Assembly (NCBI GenBank): GCA_910574865.1
Contig: CAJTDN010000003.1
Coordinates: 186,001 to 250,000 of the forward strand
Reading direction: 5' to 3'
From: Lachnospiraceae bacterium
Lineage (GTDB): Bacteria; Bacillota; Clostridia; Lachnospirales; Lachnospiraceae
Length of the DNA stretch: 64,000 bases
The translations under genes and the position numbers were made by a program. Positions 7,892 through 16,736 of this stretch are shown piece by piece; positions within the stretch are counted from its first letter, which is position 1, and each line of letters begins with the position of its first letter. The notes below the pieces were generated by a model that was given only the letters and a program-made list of their open reading frames with translations, made no database searches and was not told where the DNA came from.

Positions 7892-9733
7892 ATGGCATTT
7901 GACGGTATCGTCGTGGCCGGTTTGGCCGACGAATTAAAAAACACGTTACTGGGCGGGCGGATTGCCAAAATCGCCCAGCCGGAGACGGACGAATTATTAT
8001 TTACCATAAAGACCCAAAACGGGCAAAAGCGGCTCTGCCTCTCGGCCAGCGCGTCGCTGCCGCTCGTCTACCTGACGGAAACGAACAAGCCCAGCCCGAT
8101 GAGCGCGCCGGGCTTTTGCATGCTGCTTCGCAAGCACATCGCCAACGGGCGCATCGTGAACATTTCCCAGCCGGGCCTGGAACGCATTTTACATTTCACG
8201 ATAGAGCATTTGAACGAAATGGGCGACCTCTGCCGCAAGGATCTGGTCGTGGAAATCATGGGCAAGCACAGCAACATCATTTTCTGCGCGGAAGACGGCA
8301 CCATCATCGACAGCATCAAACACGTCTCCGCCCAGATGAGTTCCGTGCGCGAGGTACTGCCGGGGCGGACGTATTTCGTGCCGGACACGATGCAAAAACA
8401 TGACCCTCTCACCGTCTCGGAAGCGGAATTTTGCGAAATTTTACGGCAAAAACCGATGCCGCTGGGAAAGGCCCTCTACACGAGCTTCACCGGCATCAGC
8501 CCGGTCGTGGCCGAGGAAATCTGCCATTTGGCCGGCGCGGATTCCGACATCCCCGCGGGGGATATCAAGCTTGCGGCCAATGTGGACTCCCATGCTCTTT
8601 CCAAAGATACCGCGCTTACCGACGGTATGGTCGCCCCAATGTCTACCGACGTGCCACTTGTCTCCAATTTTACGGCCGACACCTTGTCGCGCCTTTACCA
8701 GCAGTTCGTCCTTTATCTGGGCGCGGTCAGGGAGGCGCGTTTCGCCCCCGCGATTTATTACGGCGGCAAGGAACCGAAGGACTTTTCCGCCCTGCCGCTG
8801 TCCCATTTTGCCAATTACACGCGCAAGGACCACGATTCCATTTCCGAAGTAATCGAGACGTATTATGCCTCAAAAAACGCGGTCACCCGCATCCGCCAGA
8901 AATCCACGGACTTGCGCCATATCGTGCAGACCGCCTTAGAGCGCAACCGGAAAAAGTTCGACCTGCAGTCCAAACAGCTTGCCGACACCGAAGGACGGGA
9001 AAAATACCGGGTCTACGGCGAACTTTTAAATACGTATGGCTACCAGCTCGAACCGGGCGCGAAATCGCTGGAGGCACTCAATTATTACACGGATGAAATG
9101 ATTAAGATTCCCCTTGACACGGCCAAGACGGCGCAGGAAAACGCCCAGCGCTATTTCGAGAAGTACAACAAGCAAAAGCGCACGGCCGAGGCCCTCTCCC
9201 GCCTGACGGAAGAAACAAAAAACGAAATCAATTACCTTGAATCCGTGCGCACGGCACTCGATATCGCCCTGACAGAGGACGACCTCGCCGAAATCAAAGA
9301 AGAACTGGTGGAATCGGGCTATATGCGGCGGAAATACAGCAAGAAAAAAGTGAAAATCAAGAACCAGCCACTGCATTTCGTTTCCAGCGACGGATTCCAT
9401 ATGTATGTGGGAAAAAATAATTTGCAGAACGACGAGCTGACCTTCCATTTCGCAAACGGGGGCGACTGGTGGTTCCACGCCAAGCAGGTTCCCGGCTCGC
9501 ACGTCATCGTCAAGGCGAACGGCCAGGAACTGCCGGACACCACGTTTGAGGAGGCGGGACGGCTCGCCGCCTATTATTCCAGCATGCGCGACGCTGACAA
9601 AATCGAGGTTGATTACGTGGAGAAAAAGCATGTCAAAAAAACACCGGGCACGAAGCCCGGGTTCGTCATCTACTACACGAATTACTCGCTCGTCATCGAC
9701 AGTGACATCAGCGGCATCGAACAAATCCGCTGA
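7892..9733 (+). CDS. rqcH: Ribosome quality control protein RqcH (NFACT / FbpA family)
   Basis: 613 residues from MAFDGIVV, with AGGAGG 10 bases upstream; upstream in-frame ATGs at 7808 and 7820 lack such a site. RqcH is the bacterial Rqc2/NEMF homolog. It binds obstructed 50S subunits and recruits tRNA-Ala to add alanine tails that mark stalled peptides for proteolysis. The N-terminal NFACT-N domain (about 1-150) is followed by helical and coiled-coil regions (about 300-450), then the NFACT-R part with the hallmark GGDWWFHAKQVPGSHV near residue 525. Length and order match the family. Older names are fibronectin-binding protein A and YloA. Confidence 0.92.
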   Translation: MAFDGIVVAGLADELKNTLLGGRIAKIAQPETDELLFTIKTQNGQKRLCLSASASLPLVYLTETNKPSPMSAPGFCMLLRKHIANGRIVNISQPGLERILHFTIEHLNEMGDLCRKDLVVEIMGKHSNIIFCAEDGTIIDSIKHVSAQMSSVREVLPGRTYFVPDTMQKHDPLTVSEAEFCEILRQKPMPLGKALYTSFTGISPVVAEEICHLAGADSDIPAGDIKLAANVDSHALSKDTALTDGMVAPMSTDVPLVSNFTADTLSRLYQQFVLYLGAVREARFAPAIYYGGKEPKDFSALPLSHFANYTRKDHDSISEVIETYYASKNAVTRIRQKSTDLRHIVQTALERNRKKFDLQSKQLADTEGREKYRVYGELLNTYGYQLEPGAKSLEALNYYTDEMIKIPLDTAKTAQENAQRYFEKYNKQKRTAEALSRLTEETKNEINYLESVRTALDIALTEDDLAEIKEELVESGYMRRKYSKKKVKIKNQPLHFVSSDGFHMYVGKNNLQNDELTFHFANGGDWWFHAKQVPGSHVIVKANGQELPDTTFEEAGRLAAYYSSMRDADKIEVDYVEKKHVKKTPGTKPGFVIYYTNYSLVIDSDISGIEQIR

Positions 9734-9777
9734 ACAAGCCTTTCCACGGTTCATAGCCACTTCAACACGCCTATGGT

Positions 9778-11106
9778 TTATCCGGCTATGAATCGTGACT
9801 CGGGCTGTCCCAGCAGGTAATCGACAAACTGCTGGGCAGTCCTGCCCGACAAGCCGCCGTGCGCGATTTCCCACTTGTTCGCCTCCAGCAAAAGCTCTTC
9901 CTCCGGCATCGTGATGCCATGGTTTTTCGCCAGCGTCGTCACAATCTGCCCGAACTCCTTCTTGTCCGGCGAACCGTAGTAAATCGTCACGCCGAAGCGC
10001 GCCACCAACGACAGTTTTTCCTGCACGGTGTCGTTCGTGTGCAGCTCCTCGTCCCTGTCCGCCTTGTCCCGGAATGTCTCGCGAATCAGGTGGCGGCGGT
10101 TCGAGGTAGCGTAAATCAGCACATTGTTCGGCTTCTTCTCCAGCCCGCCCTCGATGACCGCTTTTAAATACTTGTATTCAATCTCGAATTCCTCGAACGA
10201 CAAGTCATCCATATAGATGATAAACTTGTAATTGCGGCTCTTAATCTGGGCGATGACCTCGTTCAAATCCTGGAACTGGTGCTTGTACACCTCGATCATG
10301 CGCAAGCCCCGGTCATAATACTGGTTCAAAACGGCCTTGATGGAAGAGGATTTCCCGGTTCCCGCGTCACCGTAAAGCAGGCAGTTGTTGGCCCGCCGCC
10401 CCGACACGAAGGCCTCCGTATTGTCAATCAGCTTCTTCTTGGCAATCTCGTACCCCACCAGGTCGTCCAGATGCACGTGGGCAATATTGGTAATCGGGGC
10501 AATCGTGACCTTCCCGCCCTCGGGATGTTCCACTCGAAACGCCTTGTGCAATCCCAGGCTGCCCACGCCGAACTCCTTGTAGAACTGCGTCATGCAGTCC
10601 TTGAATCCGCCCGCGTCGCCGCACTCCCCCAACGCCCTCGCGAGGCCGCAAATACGGTCGCGAATCCGCTTGTTAAAAATCTTCCCTTTCCCCTCCACGT
10701 TCTTGTACCCGTCCAACAAGATGGACAGGCAATTTGTCCCCAAATCCTTCTCAAGCGGGGCAAAATCATAGTCAAACAGCGTTTTAAATACCGCGAAATC
10801 ATGCAGGGCGATAGAATTGATGCTACCTTTCACCTCCCCCACTATTTCACATGACGTGCTGTACGCATTCTCATCATTTACAAGCAAAAACGTCAAGTAC
10901 GCGTGCCACAGATTTCCCTCGAAACCGTGGCTTACCGCAAGCTCCACCAACCCGTTGACACATGAGAACAAACGCTCCCGCATGGAAAAAAACTCCTTAT
11001 CCGACGCATCTGCACCCCCGTCCCTCGCTTCCATCAAATACACCATGTCCCGCAAAATCCGTTCATGCTCCATATTCCTATATAACATCAATTCATCAAT
11101 TACCAT
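9778..11106 (-). CDS. DUF815 family AAA+ ATPase
   Basis: 442 residues from the ATG at 11106, with AAGGAG 6 bases upstream. The last unit of the 101-bp array supplies most of that ribosome site. Walker A is GDAGTGKS at 246-253, Walker B FIIYMDDLSF at 295-304, and ATSNRRHLIRE resembles sensor 1 and the following arginine-rich helix. This matches DUF815, a single-domain AAA+ family of unknown function widespread in bacteria. The N-terminal ~200 residues are helical and specific to the family. The gene is read from an unusual leader made of four tandem structured repeats downstream of pheA, so it may be co-transcribed with pheA. Confidence 0.85.
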   Translation of the reverse strand: MVIDELMLYRNMEHERILRDMVYLMEARDGGADASDKEFFSMRERLFSCVNGLVELAVSHGFEGNLWHAYLTFLLVNDENAYSTSCEIVGEVKGSINSIALHDFAVFKTLFDYDFAPLEKDLGTNCLSILLDGYKNVEGKGKIFNKRIRDRICGLARALGECGDAGGFKDCMTQFYKEFGVGSLGLHKAFRVEHPEGGKVTIAPITNIAHVHLDDLVGYEIAKKKLIDNTEAFVSGRRANNCLLYGDAGTGKSSSIKAVLNQYYDRGLRMIEVYKHQFQDLNEVIAQIKSRNYKFIIYMDDLSFEEFEIEYKYLKAVIEGGLEKKPNNVLIYATSNRRHLIRETFRDKADRDEELHTNDTVQEKLSLVARFGVTIYYGSPDKKEFGQIVTTLAKNHGITMPEEELLLEANKWEIAHGGLSGRTAQQFVDYLLGQPESRFIAG

Positions 11107-11116
11107 TTCATTCTCC

Positions 11117-11520
11117 TTACCATGAGCACTTAGTGACCGTCCTTTGGTCACTTACGTGCGAATGTAGTTACCTGCAACTTGGCGAGGTTCCTTCGAGCCT
11201 AGTGCAGCGTAACTTCCTTACCATGAGCACTTTGCACCTGTGTTTTAGGTGCTTACGTGCGAATGTAGTTACCTGCAACTTGGCGAGGTTCTTTCGAGCC
11301 TAGTGCAGCGTAACTTCCTTACTATGAGCACTTTGCACCTGTGTTTTAGGTGCTTACGTGCGAATGTAGTTACCTGCAACTTGGCGAGGTTCTTTCGAGC
11401 CTAGTGCAGCGTAACTTCCTTACTATGAGCACTTTGCACCTGTGTTTTAGGTGCTTACGTGCGAATGTAGTTACCTGCAACTTGGCGAGGTTCTTTCGAG
11501 CCTAGTGCAGCGTAACTTCC
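11117..11520. repeat. Four tandem 101-bp units able to form two hairpins each
   Basis: Four units with an exact 101-base period (a shared landmark falls at 11161, 11262, 11363 and 11464) fill the whole gap between the DUF815 start and the pheA stop. Each unit has a short nested hairpin (GCAC, inner GCACCT/AGGTGC, GTGC) and a longer imperfect hairpin (AGTTAC..CTGCA..GGC / GCC..TGCAG..GTAACT). In the unit next to the DUF815 gene the inner stem is instead GTGACC/GGTCAC, so pairing is kept while the sequence changes. On the minus strand each unit carries GTAAGGA; one copy forms the DUF815 ribosome site, and a related TAAGGA gives pheA its stop codon. It contains no recognisable coding sequence. 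Confidence 0.9.
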
Positions 11521-12651
11521 TTAATAATTCCCCAGAATCTTCAAGTTCCGCGCTTCTTCCCGCAGCCCCCGGATGGCGTTTTTGACCGCGGGCTGCTCTA
11601 AGTTCCCCTCGAAGTCGATGAAAAACCGATACTCCCAGTTCCTTCCTTCCACCGGCCTGGACTCGATCTTCGTCATGTTCAGGTCATTGTATATGAAATG
11701 TGACAGAATCCGGTACAAGGATCCACTCTCGTGCGGCAGCTCGAAACAGATGCTGATTTTCGAGGCATCCTGCAAAAACACCTTCTGGTTCGTGACAATG
11801 ATGAAGCGCGTGGAATTATTCGGCTCGTCATTAATCCCCGCCTCCAGCACCTCCAACCCGTACAGCTTCGCCGCGTAAGCGCTGCACACGGCCGCCTTGC
11901 TTTTGTCGTTGTCATCCAATATTTTCTGCGCGGCGACTGCCGTGTTCACCACGCTGATTTGCTGCCACCGCGCGTGCTCGCCCAGAAAGCGGGAGGTCTG
12001 CATCAGTGCCTCCGCCTTGGAATAAACCCTCTCGACTTCGTCCATTTTCGTACCCGGAAGCCCGCAAAGCATGTGCTCGACGGGAATAATGGTCTCCCCC
12101 ACGATATAATTTTCAAATTCCACCAATAGGTCGTAAACCTCGTTCACCGCCCCCGCCGAAGAATTCTCAATCGGAAGCACGGCATAATCGGCCGCCCCGT
12201 CCTCGATGGACTCCATCGCGTCACGGAACGTCCGCACATGGAAACAGTTACACTCATCCCCGAAACACTTCTGCATGGCCGCCTGCCCGTAAGCACCCTC
12301 GACCCCTTGGAACACCACCCGCGCGTTCCCCGCGTCCAAGGCCGGAACCTTGATAAACGGCAACCGCCCTAACGCCCCGGCCTCGACAAGCTGCCGGTAC
12401 TGCAGTTTCCTGCTCATGGACATCAGCTGCTCGTACAGTTCCTGCACGCCCTTCTTGTTGAACTCGCCCGCCACCTTGCCTGCCACGCTTGCAAGCTTCT
12501 CCTTTTCCCTCTGCTTGTCCAGCACCTTGCGGCCACTCTTCACCTTGTATTCCCCGACCTCGCCACAGAGCCGCATCCGCTCCTCGAACAGACGCACGAT
12601 TTCCTCGTCAACCTGGTCAAGCCGCACCCTCAATTCCTCCAACGTCGCCAT
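11521..12651 (-). CDS. pheA: Bifunctional chorismate mutase / prephenate dehydratase
   Basis: 376 residues from MATLEELR, with AGGAG 8 bases upstream. The protein takes chorismate through prephenate to phenylpyruvate in phenylalanine synthesis. Residues 1-90 are an AroQ-type helical chorismate mutase (LDQVDEEIVRLFEERM). About 110-285 is the prephenate dehydratase domain, with FQGVEGAYGQ at the start and VLPIENSSAG. The last ~90 residues are an ACT domain, including the ESRP-like KIESRPVEG, for feedback inhibition by phenylalanine. The stop codon TAA coincides with the first bases of the 101-bp array. A perfect TATAAT lies upstream on the minus strand (about 12700-12705) but the -35 is poor. 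Confidence 0.93.
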   Translation of the reverse strand: MATLEELRVRLDQVDEEIVRLFEERMRLCGEVGEYKVKSGRKVLDKQREKEKLASVAGKVAGEFNKKGVQELYEQLMSMSRKLQYRQLVEAGALGRLPFIKVPALDAGNARVVFQGVEGAYGQAAMQKCFGDECNCFHVRTFRDAMESIEDGAADYAVLPIENSSAGAVNEVYDLLVEFENYIVGETIIPVEHMLCGLPGTKMDEVERVYSKAEALMQTSRFLGEHARWQQISVVNTAVAAQKILDDNDKSKAAVCSAYAAKLYGLEVLEAGINDEPNNSTRFIIVTNQKVFLQDASKISICFELPHESGSLYRILSHFIYNDLNMTKIESRPVEGRNWEYRFFIDFEGNLEQPAVKNAIRGLREEARNLKILGNY

Positions 12652-12706
12652 ATGCAAATCTCCTGTTCTTTCGCGGCATCCGGCCGCGATAGCAATCATC
12701 ATTATA

Positions 12707-12859
12707 GTTACCGCTCAGCCGCCCCATTCGCAAAACGCGTCTGGACGGCACCCTCTCTTTATCGGACAGTGGCCGTGTGGCGGCGCCGTGTGCCGACGGC
12801 ACACGTTTAGCACGGACCGGAGCTGGAGCGTAGAAGCGCACGGCTCCGTAAATAGTAAC
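12707..12859. repeat. Family A MITE-like element, copy A2
   Basis: 153 bp from GTTAC at 12707 to GTAAC at 12859, in minus orientation relative to A1. The core TTTATCGGACAGTGGCCGTG matches the complement of the A consensus. The terminal repeats have decayed beyond the outer GTTAC/GTAAC. It sits between pheA and pyrB. A solo end-like GTGTGAATTGTAAC lies at 12956-12969 in the pyrB leader. Confidence 0.7.
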
Positions 12860-12897
12860 CATTATACTACTTTTTTTCAAATAAATCTATATTGCGG

Positions 12898-12926
12898 TTG
12901 AAAAAAAAAGAATTTTAGTATATGAT
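12898..12926 (+). promoter_or_regulatory. pyrB promoter
   Basis: TTGAAA at 12898-12903 and TATGAT at 12921-12926 are separated by 17 bases. This predicts a leader of about 95 bases before the pyrB start. I see no convincing attenuator terminator in the leader. Confidence 0.7.
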
Positions 12927-13027
12927 AGTTACTGTTAAACTCCGTGCTTTCGTGGGTGTGAATTGTAACATATGATGGTACGAGAATCTCAAAGACACTT
13001 AAGCTTATTAGTATGAGGAGGTATTTT

Positions 13028-13948
13028 ATGAGACACTTGATGAGCCCTTTGGATTTTTCTGTCGAGGAGTTAGACCACCTGCTGGATTTGGCCCAGGACA
13101 TCGAAGCGAATCCCGAGAAATACGCGCACGCCTGCGCGGGTAAGAAACTGGCGACCTTGTTTTACGAGCCGAGCACGCGTACCCGCCTAAGCCACGAGGC
13201 GGCCATGCTGAACCTCGGAGGCAGCATCATGGGATTTTCCTCTGCCGACTCCAGTTCCGCCGCCAAAGGGGAAAGCGTCGCCGACACCATCCGCACGATT
13301 TCCTGCTACGCCGACATCTGCGCGATGCGCCATCCGAAGGAGGGATCCTCCATGGTGGCCAGCCAGCATTCACTCATCCCGGTCATCAACGCGGGTGACG
13401 GCGGACACCAGCACCCGACGCAGACGCTTACCGACCTTCTGACCATCCGAAACGTGAAGGGCCGGCTTGACAACCTCGTCATCGGGTTATGCGGCGACCT
13501 CAAGTTCGGGCGCACCGTGCACTCCTTGATTCACGCGCTGGCACGCTACACGGGCATCCGCTTCGTGCTCATTTCCCCTGAGGAACTGCGTCTTCCCGAA
13601 TACATGCGACTGGACGTGCTGGACAAGAAAAACATTCCTTACAAGGAGGTTGTCCGCCTGGAAGAGGCCCTGCCTGAGCTTGACATCCTCTACATGACGC
13701 GCGTGCAGAAGGAACGATTCTTCAACGAGGAAGATTACGTGCGCATGAAGGACTTCTATATCCTGGACGCGGAAAAGATGAAGCTCGCACCCAAGGAAAT
13801 GTACGTCCTGCACCCGCTTCCGCGCGTCAACGAGATTGCCGTCGAGGTAGACGAGGACCCGCGCGCCGTTTACTTCCGCCAGGTACAATATGGTGTCTAC
13901 GTGCGCATGGCATTGATACTCACCTTGCTGGACATCCATGTGGGATAA
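13028..13948 (+). CDS. pyrB: Aspartate carbamoyltransferase catalytic subunit
   Basis: 306 residues from MRHLMSPL, with GAGGAGG 7 bases upstream; the ATG at 13013 overlaps that site. It joins carbamoyl phosphate and aspartate in the first committed step of pyrimidine synthesis. [13 protein letters not shown] near residue 47 is the carbamoyl-phosphate signature, and [14 protein letters not shown] near 260 is the conserved C-terminal motif. Length is as expected. The regulatory subunit gene follows 59 bases downstream, so this is the allosteric PyrBI type, unlike the unregulated Bacillus PyrB. Confidence 0.95.
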   Translation: MRHLMSPLDFSVEELDHLLDLAQDIEANPEKYAHACAGKKLATLFYEPSTRTRLSHEAAMLNLGGSIMGFSSADSSSAAKGESVADTIRTISCYADICAMRHPKEGSSMVASQHSLIPVINAGDGGHQHPTQTLTDLLTIRNVKGRLDNLVIGLCGDLKFGRTVHSLIHALARYTGIRFVLISPEELRLPEYMRLDVLDKKNIPYKEVVRLEEALPELDILYMTRVQKERFFNEEDYVRMKDFYILDAEKMKLAPKEMYVLHPLPRVNEIAVEVDEDPRAVYFRQVQYGVYVRMALILTLLDIHVG

Positions 13949-14007
13949 AGCGACATATCATGGAAAAACATAGACAAATTTTTCAGGAAAAAAGAAAGAG
14001 GTAAATC

Positions 14008-14448
14008 ATGGTAGAACATACTTTAAATGTCGGGAAAATTTCAGAAGGCTTCGTGCTGGATCACATTGCCGCCGGAAAGAGCATGGAAATTTACAAATAC
14101 CTCCACCTGGACAAGCTTGACTGCTGCGTCGCCATCATCAAGAACGCCAAAAGCAGCAAGATGGGCAAGAAGGACATCATGAAAATCGAGTGTCCGATTG
14201 ACTTCATGGACTTGGACGTACTCGCGTTCATCGACCACAACATCACCATCAACATCATCCAGGACGAGACCATCGTGGAGAAGAAGCTGCTGCACCTGCC
14301 AAAAGAAATCAAAAACGTCATCCGTTGCAAGAACCCGCGCTGCATCACTTCCATCGAGCAGGGACTCGACCACGTGTTCGTCCTCACGGACGAGGAAAAG
14401 CAGGTGTACCGTTGCAAATATTGCGAGGAAAAATACCACAAGCGCTAA
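14008..14448 (+). CDS. pyrI: Aspartate carbamoyltransferase regulatory subunit
   Basis: 146 residues with AGAGGT 7 bases upstream. PyrI binds nucleotides and forms the holoenzyme with PyrB. The N-terminal allosteric domain has the typical GFVLDHIAAGKSMEIYKYL start. The C-terminal zinc domain carries CKNPRC and YRCKYCEEKY, the four cysteines in the usual C-x4-C / C-x2-C arrangement. It is in an operon with pyrB and is followed by a strong terminator. Confidence 0.95.
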   Translation: MVEHTLNVGKISEGFVLDHIAAGKSMEIYKYLHLDKLDCCVAIIKNAKSSKMGKKDIMKIECPIDFMDLDVLAFIDHNITINIIQDETIVEKKLLHLPKEIKNVIRCKNPRCITSIEQGLDHVFVLTDEEKQVYRCKYCEEKYHKR

Positions 14449-14518
14449 TGATTGCCAAGGCCAGCGTTAGCGTGCAAATGGCACCCCGTCTTAAATTATA
14501 ATGAAATACTGAATTTTT

Positions 14519-14557
14519 CGGGGGAGACAGCCTTTCAAAGCCATCTCCCCCGTTTTA
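14519..14557 (+). terminator. Terminator of pyrBI
   Basis: CGGGGGAGA and TCTCCCCCG form a perfect 9-bp stem, extended by partial pairing across GGCTTT/AAAGCC-like bases, and are followed by TTTT. It lies between pyrI and the 3' end of rnpB. Confidence 0.85.
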
Positions 14558-14593
14558 AGGAAGCCGTCCATGCACATATGCCACATGGAAACC

Positions 14594-14978
14594 AGTCAAG
14601 CAGGACGATAAGCCGGGTTATGTCGCGGACAACCATCTATCTAGGCCCGGCGTCGCCGCCAGGCTCGAGCGACCTACCTAAAGCGTGACGGGCAGCCACG
14701 TTGCTTTCTTCCGGTCTTGCTTCGGATGGGGTTTACATGTGCCCTCCCTGTTACCAGGAAGGCGGTAGTCTCTTACACTGCCTTTCCACCCTTACGCGCG
14801 GGACGTAGAGGGTATACATAATTTTTTTTGGTGCCCCGCACGCGGTATATTTCTGTTGCACTGGCCTTGGAGTCACCTCCACCGGACGTTATCCGGCATC
14901 CTGCCCTATGAAGCCCGGACTTTCCTCGCCTGCGGCCTTTCGGCCCCTCACAGCCGCGGTTGCCTGTCCTACTTGACC
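14594..14978 (-). ncRNA. rnpB: RNase P RNA (probable type A)
   Basis: The minus strand starts GGTCAAGTAGGACAGGCAACC and soon gives GAGGAAAGTCCGGGCT, the universal RNase P core. ACAGAAA, then GTAAGAGACTACCGCC with GGTAACAGGGAGGGC, GTAAACCCC and GAAGCAAGACC follow in order, and the 3' part has TAGATAGATGG and CCGGCTTATCG. The ends GTCAAGTAGG and CCTGCTTGAC pair as helix P1 and set the boundaries (about 385 nt). The order of conserved blocks resembles the ancestral type A rather than the Bacillus type B. This RNA is the catalytic subunit that matures tRNA 5' ends. Confidence 0.93.
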
Positions 14979-14989
14979 GATTCCCTATT

Positions 14990-15018
14990 ATGATACTATC
15001 AATAAGCCGAAATGTCCA
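14990..15018 (-). promoter_or_regulatory. rnpB promoter
   Basis: On the minus strand TGGACA (15013-15018) and TATCAT (14990-14995) are 17 bases apart. Transcription would begin a few bases before helix P1. Confidence 0.6.
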
Positions 15019-15064
15019 GCATTTTTTTATTTGTAACTTGTTTTGTGCATTTTGTTCAGGCATT

Positions 15065-16603
15065 CTATAAAGATTCCTGCCAGATTCCTTCCACCCTTCC
15101 CATAATCCGTTCCTTCAACCCATACACGATGTTGCTGACCACGTACTCTCCGTCATTTACAAACGTCTCTATCAGGTTTGGTTCCACGAAAATGTCCAGA
15201 TGGACGCGACCGTACGGTTCGATATCCGGCCGCCGGCCTTCGCCCTGGTCACATCCGCACGCCCCCACGTCCGGCCGCCGGCATCCTTCGGTATCACGCC
15301 CGCGCGCCAGCCTCGGCGTGCCACAAACCGTATGGATTCCTTCAATCCCTGAGAAAACCGCGCCCCGATCCGTCTTCAGGCAGCCTTCTTCCAGCCAAAT
15401 CCGATAGCCGCCGACATCCAGGCGCTCCCCTTCCCCGAGCGAAGTCTTTATCCGGTATGGCCGCGCGTAATCGACTTTACAATCGAGATCTTCTTGTGAA
15501 ACAAAAATCTCCTGACCCGAAGGGCTTGCGACCCTCTCCGAAAAATAGGCGTCCACCCGCGGGTGCACCCGGAAAAACACATGACCGTCCCCGACTTCCA
15601 CCAACCTCGGCAGGCACATCATCCCGTTCCAGGCGGTTTCACCCTCCGATTCCACCGCCCGTGGCATCCGCACCCAGGCGACCAGCACCCGCCGCCCGGT
15701 TTCATCCAGGTTCGTCTGGGGCGCGTACAAGTCCAGGCCATAATCCACGCATCGCATTTTCCCCGTCAAGGTCAAAGTGCAACTCTCCTTGTCAAATTCC
15801 GCCAGGGCGCAGACCGCGTGATGTTCGTATCCCTTCGCCACGTCGCGGCCGTCCCCGGCACAGCCGTCCGCGCCGGCTTCCACGAGGCTTTCCTTCCCCG
15901 CGCCAAGTCCCTCCATCTCTCCCGGACCAAGATACATCGGCGAACCGACAAACACGTAAGAGCCTCCCACTCGGAACAAGTCCGGGCACTCCAGAATCCG
16001 TCCAAACCCCCCGTGCACGCATTGTGCCGCATACTCCCAGTTTACCGCGTCCTTGCTCTTATAAAACAAAGCGCGCCCCCTCTTTTTCTGATAGGTGCTG
16101 CCCAGGACCATGTAATACGTCCCATCGTCATACCACACCTTGGGATCCCTCGTATTGGCCGCATCGCCGACTTCCTCGTCACGGATTACCTGCAGGATCT
16201 GCCGCTTGCCCTTCCAATTGTCAAAATGGAACCCGTCCCTTGAGACAATCATTGCCTGGCTCGTTTCAAATTGCTCCCCGACCGACTTGTGGATGTTTTC
16301 CTCCTCGGCCTTGAGATAGCGGACCGCCGAAAAATATAAATACATCTCGCCGTCCTTCTCCAACGCGCTCCCTGAAAACACACCGTTCCTGTCATATTTT
16401 TTAGTAGGAAACAAAGCAACGCCCAAATGCCTCCAGTGCACCAGGTCGTCGCTGACCGCATGCCCCCAGTGCATCGTCCCCCACACGGGGGCATAGGGAA
16501 AATACTGATAGAACAAATGATACTTTCCCCGATAATAAATAAATCCGTTCGGGTCATTAATCCAATTTTCCGGCGCCTTCAAATGCAACACGTTTTCCAT
16601 CAT
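15065..16603 (-). CDS. Glycoside hydrolase family 32 (sucrose-6-phosphate hydrolase / fructosidase)
   Basis: 512 residues from tandem ATGs at 16603/16600, with GAGGAG about 10 bases upstream. The three catalytic blocks of GH32 are present: WINDPNG at 14-20 (nucleophile Asp17), RDP at 152-154 (transition-state Asp153) and ECPDLF with Glu206. A C-terminal beta-sandwich region follows. There is no signal peptide, so it acts in the cytoplasm. It is the last gene after an ABC sugar importer, so free sucrose or short fructo-oligosaccharides are the likely substrates; an ABC importer does not phosphorylate. Residues ~425-455 contain an insert rich in Gly, Arg and Asp. Confidence 0.92.
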   Translation of the reverse strand: MMENVLHLKAPENWINDPNGFIYYRGKYHLFYQYFPYAPVWGTMHWGHAVSDDLVHWRHLGVALFPTKKYDRNGVFSGSALEKDGEMYLYFSAVRYLKAEEENIHKSVGEQFETSQAMIVSRDGFHFDNWKGKRQILQVIRDEEVGDAANTRDPKVWYDDGTYYMVLGSTYQKKRGRALFYKSKDAVNWEYAAQCVHGGFGRILECPDLFRVGGSYVFVGSPMYLGPGEMEGLGAGKESLVEAGADGCAGDGRDVAKGYEHHAVCALAEFDKESCTLTLTGKMRCVDYGLDLYAPQTNLDETGRRVLVAWVRMPRAVESEGETAWNGMMCLPRLVEVGDGHVFFRVHPRVDAYFSERVASPSGQEIFVSQEDLDCKVDYARPYRIKTSLGEGERLDVGGYRIWLEEGCLKTDRGAVFSGIEGIHTVCGTPRLARGRDTEGCRRPDVGACGCDQGEGRRPDIEPYGRVHLDIFVEPNLIETFVNDGEYVVSNIVYGLKERIMGRVEGIWQESL

Positions 16604-16736
16604 GACTAACAATCTCCTCACCTGAAACCGCCCAAAGCCCGGGGACTCGCCAAACGCTTCCCCGAACCACGGACAGTGTCGATTTTATTTGCGCGACGCA
16701 AGCCGGAAAGAATCCCGCCGCCTGCCACGCGCCAAC

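Noticed and set aside
11117-11520. CRISPR array
   Set aside because: The repeats are 101 bp and contiguous, with no unique spacers, and no cas genes lie in the window.
12927-13027. Pyrimidine-responsive attenuator in the pyrB leader
   Set aside because: No GC-rich terminator with a T run is visible; only weak pairing and a solo family A end are present.
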